A stretch of 36,146 nucleotides of DNA from Actinomycetota bacterium (GTDB lineage Bacteria > Actinomycetota > Actinomycetes > Streptosporangiales > Streptosporangiaceae): NCBI GenBank assembly GCA_019240215.1, contig JAFAYQ010000021.1, positions 1-36,146 on the forward strand, given 5' to 3'. Positions 35,966 through 36,146 of the stretch are shown here, in pieces. The notes under the pieces are model-generated. The model was not told the DNA's origin and made no database searches. It saw only the letters and a list, made by a program, of their open reading frames with translations. Position 1 is the first letter of the stretch; every line of letters begins with the position of its first letter. Both the position numbers and the translations under genes were made by a program.

Positions 35966-36146
35966 TAGGCGGTGAAATCCGGTCGAGGACGCGCTGGAAC
36001 CCGGCGTTGGCCTGGCGGAGGATCTCGGGTTCGTCCATCGTCAGCAGCTGGCGGCCGCGCATGAGGATGCGGCCGTCGACGATGGTGGTGTCGACCGCGC
36101 TGCCGTTGGCCGCGAACACCAGGTGGGAGTAGAGCTGGTCGGCGTT
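35958..36146 (-). CDS. Amidohydrolase, C-terminal fragment at window edge
   Basis: About 62 residues are visible before the right edge. HLVFAANGSAVDTTIVDG followed by RILMRGRQLLTMDEPEI is the usual end of ATZ/TRZ-type amidohydrolases: the small beta-domain with VDTTIVDG and a terminal helix. The stop TGA lies inside the AGATCT operator before the GntR gene, 37 bp from its ATG. It is a second enzyme of the same class as the one at 30631 and probably belongs to the same regulon. Confidence 0.75.
   Translation of the reverse strand, partial: NADQLYSHLVFAANGSAVDTTIVDGRILMRGRQLLTMDEPEILRQANAGFQRVLDRISPPRI

Overview
The window is very GC-rich DNA with dense, often overlapping genes (ATGA, GTGA and 8-base stop/start overlaps) and frequent GTG starts. 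It encodes a mycothiol-type DinB/maleylpyruvate-isomerase protein and a deazaflavin (F420)-type nitroreductase. Together these point to an actinomycete (Actinomycetota). The genus cannot be fixed from the sequence alone. I see no rRNA, tRNA, CRISPR array, transposase or phage gene.

Layout. (1) 1-4042, minus strand: one coupled operon encoding a caspase-fold protease with helical repeats, a Gfo/Idh/MocA oxidoreductase, a gluconate 5-dehydrogenase-like SDR and the start of an L-idonate/sorbitol-type zinc dehydrogenase. A 17-codon leader ORF lies in front. (2) 4160-6829: a methyltransferase, then a convergent NarL/DesK-type two-component pair. (3) 6830-9564: a gene remnant, a secreted protein, a mycothiol-type enzyme and an adenylate kinase paralogue. 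(4) 9574-14700: a GH2 beta-galactosidase with a large repeat-built insertion, divergent from 2-keto-3-deoxygluconate kinase and KDPG aldolase. With region 1 this suggests use of sugars and sugar acids. (5) 14744-15450: two converging broken ubiX copies. (6) 15491-18122: a fused acyl-CoA carboxyltransferase, an F420-type nitroreductase and a dienelactone hydrolase.

(7) 18119-26432, minus strand, is the centrepiece: a PQQ alcohol-oxidation operon. In transcription order it holds a formaldehyde-dehydrogenase-like zinc enzyme, a cupredoxin-like protein, a PQQ dehydrogenase with the lanthanide-type Asp-Tyr-Asp signature and no signal peptide, pqqA, pqqB, pqqC, pqqD, pqqE, a small diiron protein carrying the R2lox ligand pattern, and an M19 dipeptidase. 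A divergent GAF-LytTR regulator (26592-28067) faces it across a palindrome-rich promoter region. The R2lox-like protein, the ligand-poor cupredoxin, the dipeptidase and the apparent lack of export form an unusual version of PQQ-dependent alcohol oxidation, and this is my best candidate for an undescribed system.

(8) 28077-30470: a ChrB-like protein, a secreted-protein gene with two compensating frameshifts, and a SnoaL-like/MarR divergent pair with two identical-half-site operators. (9) 30631-36146, minus strand: amidohydrolase, NCS1 nucleobase-type permease, GMC oxidoreductase, GntR/FCD regulator and the end of a second amidohydrolase. AGATCT repeats with 7-bp spacing occur at two places and probably mark the GntR regulon. 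Several genes also carry simple-sequence expansions at linkers or termini.
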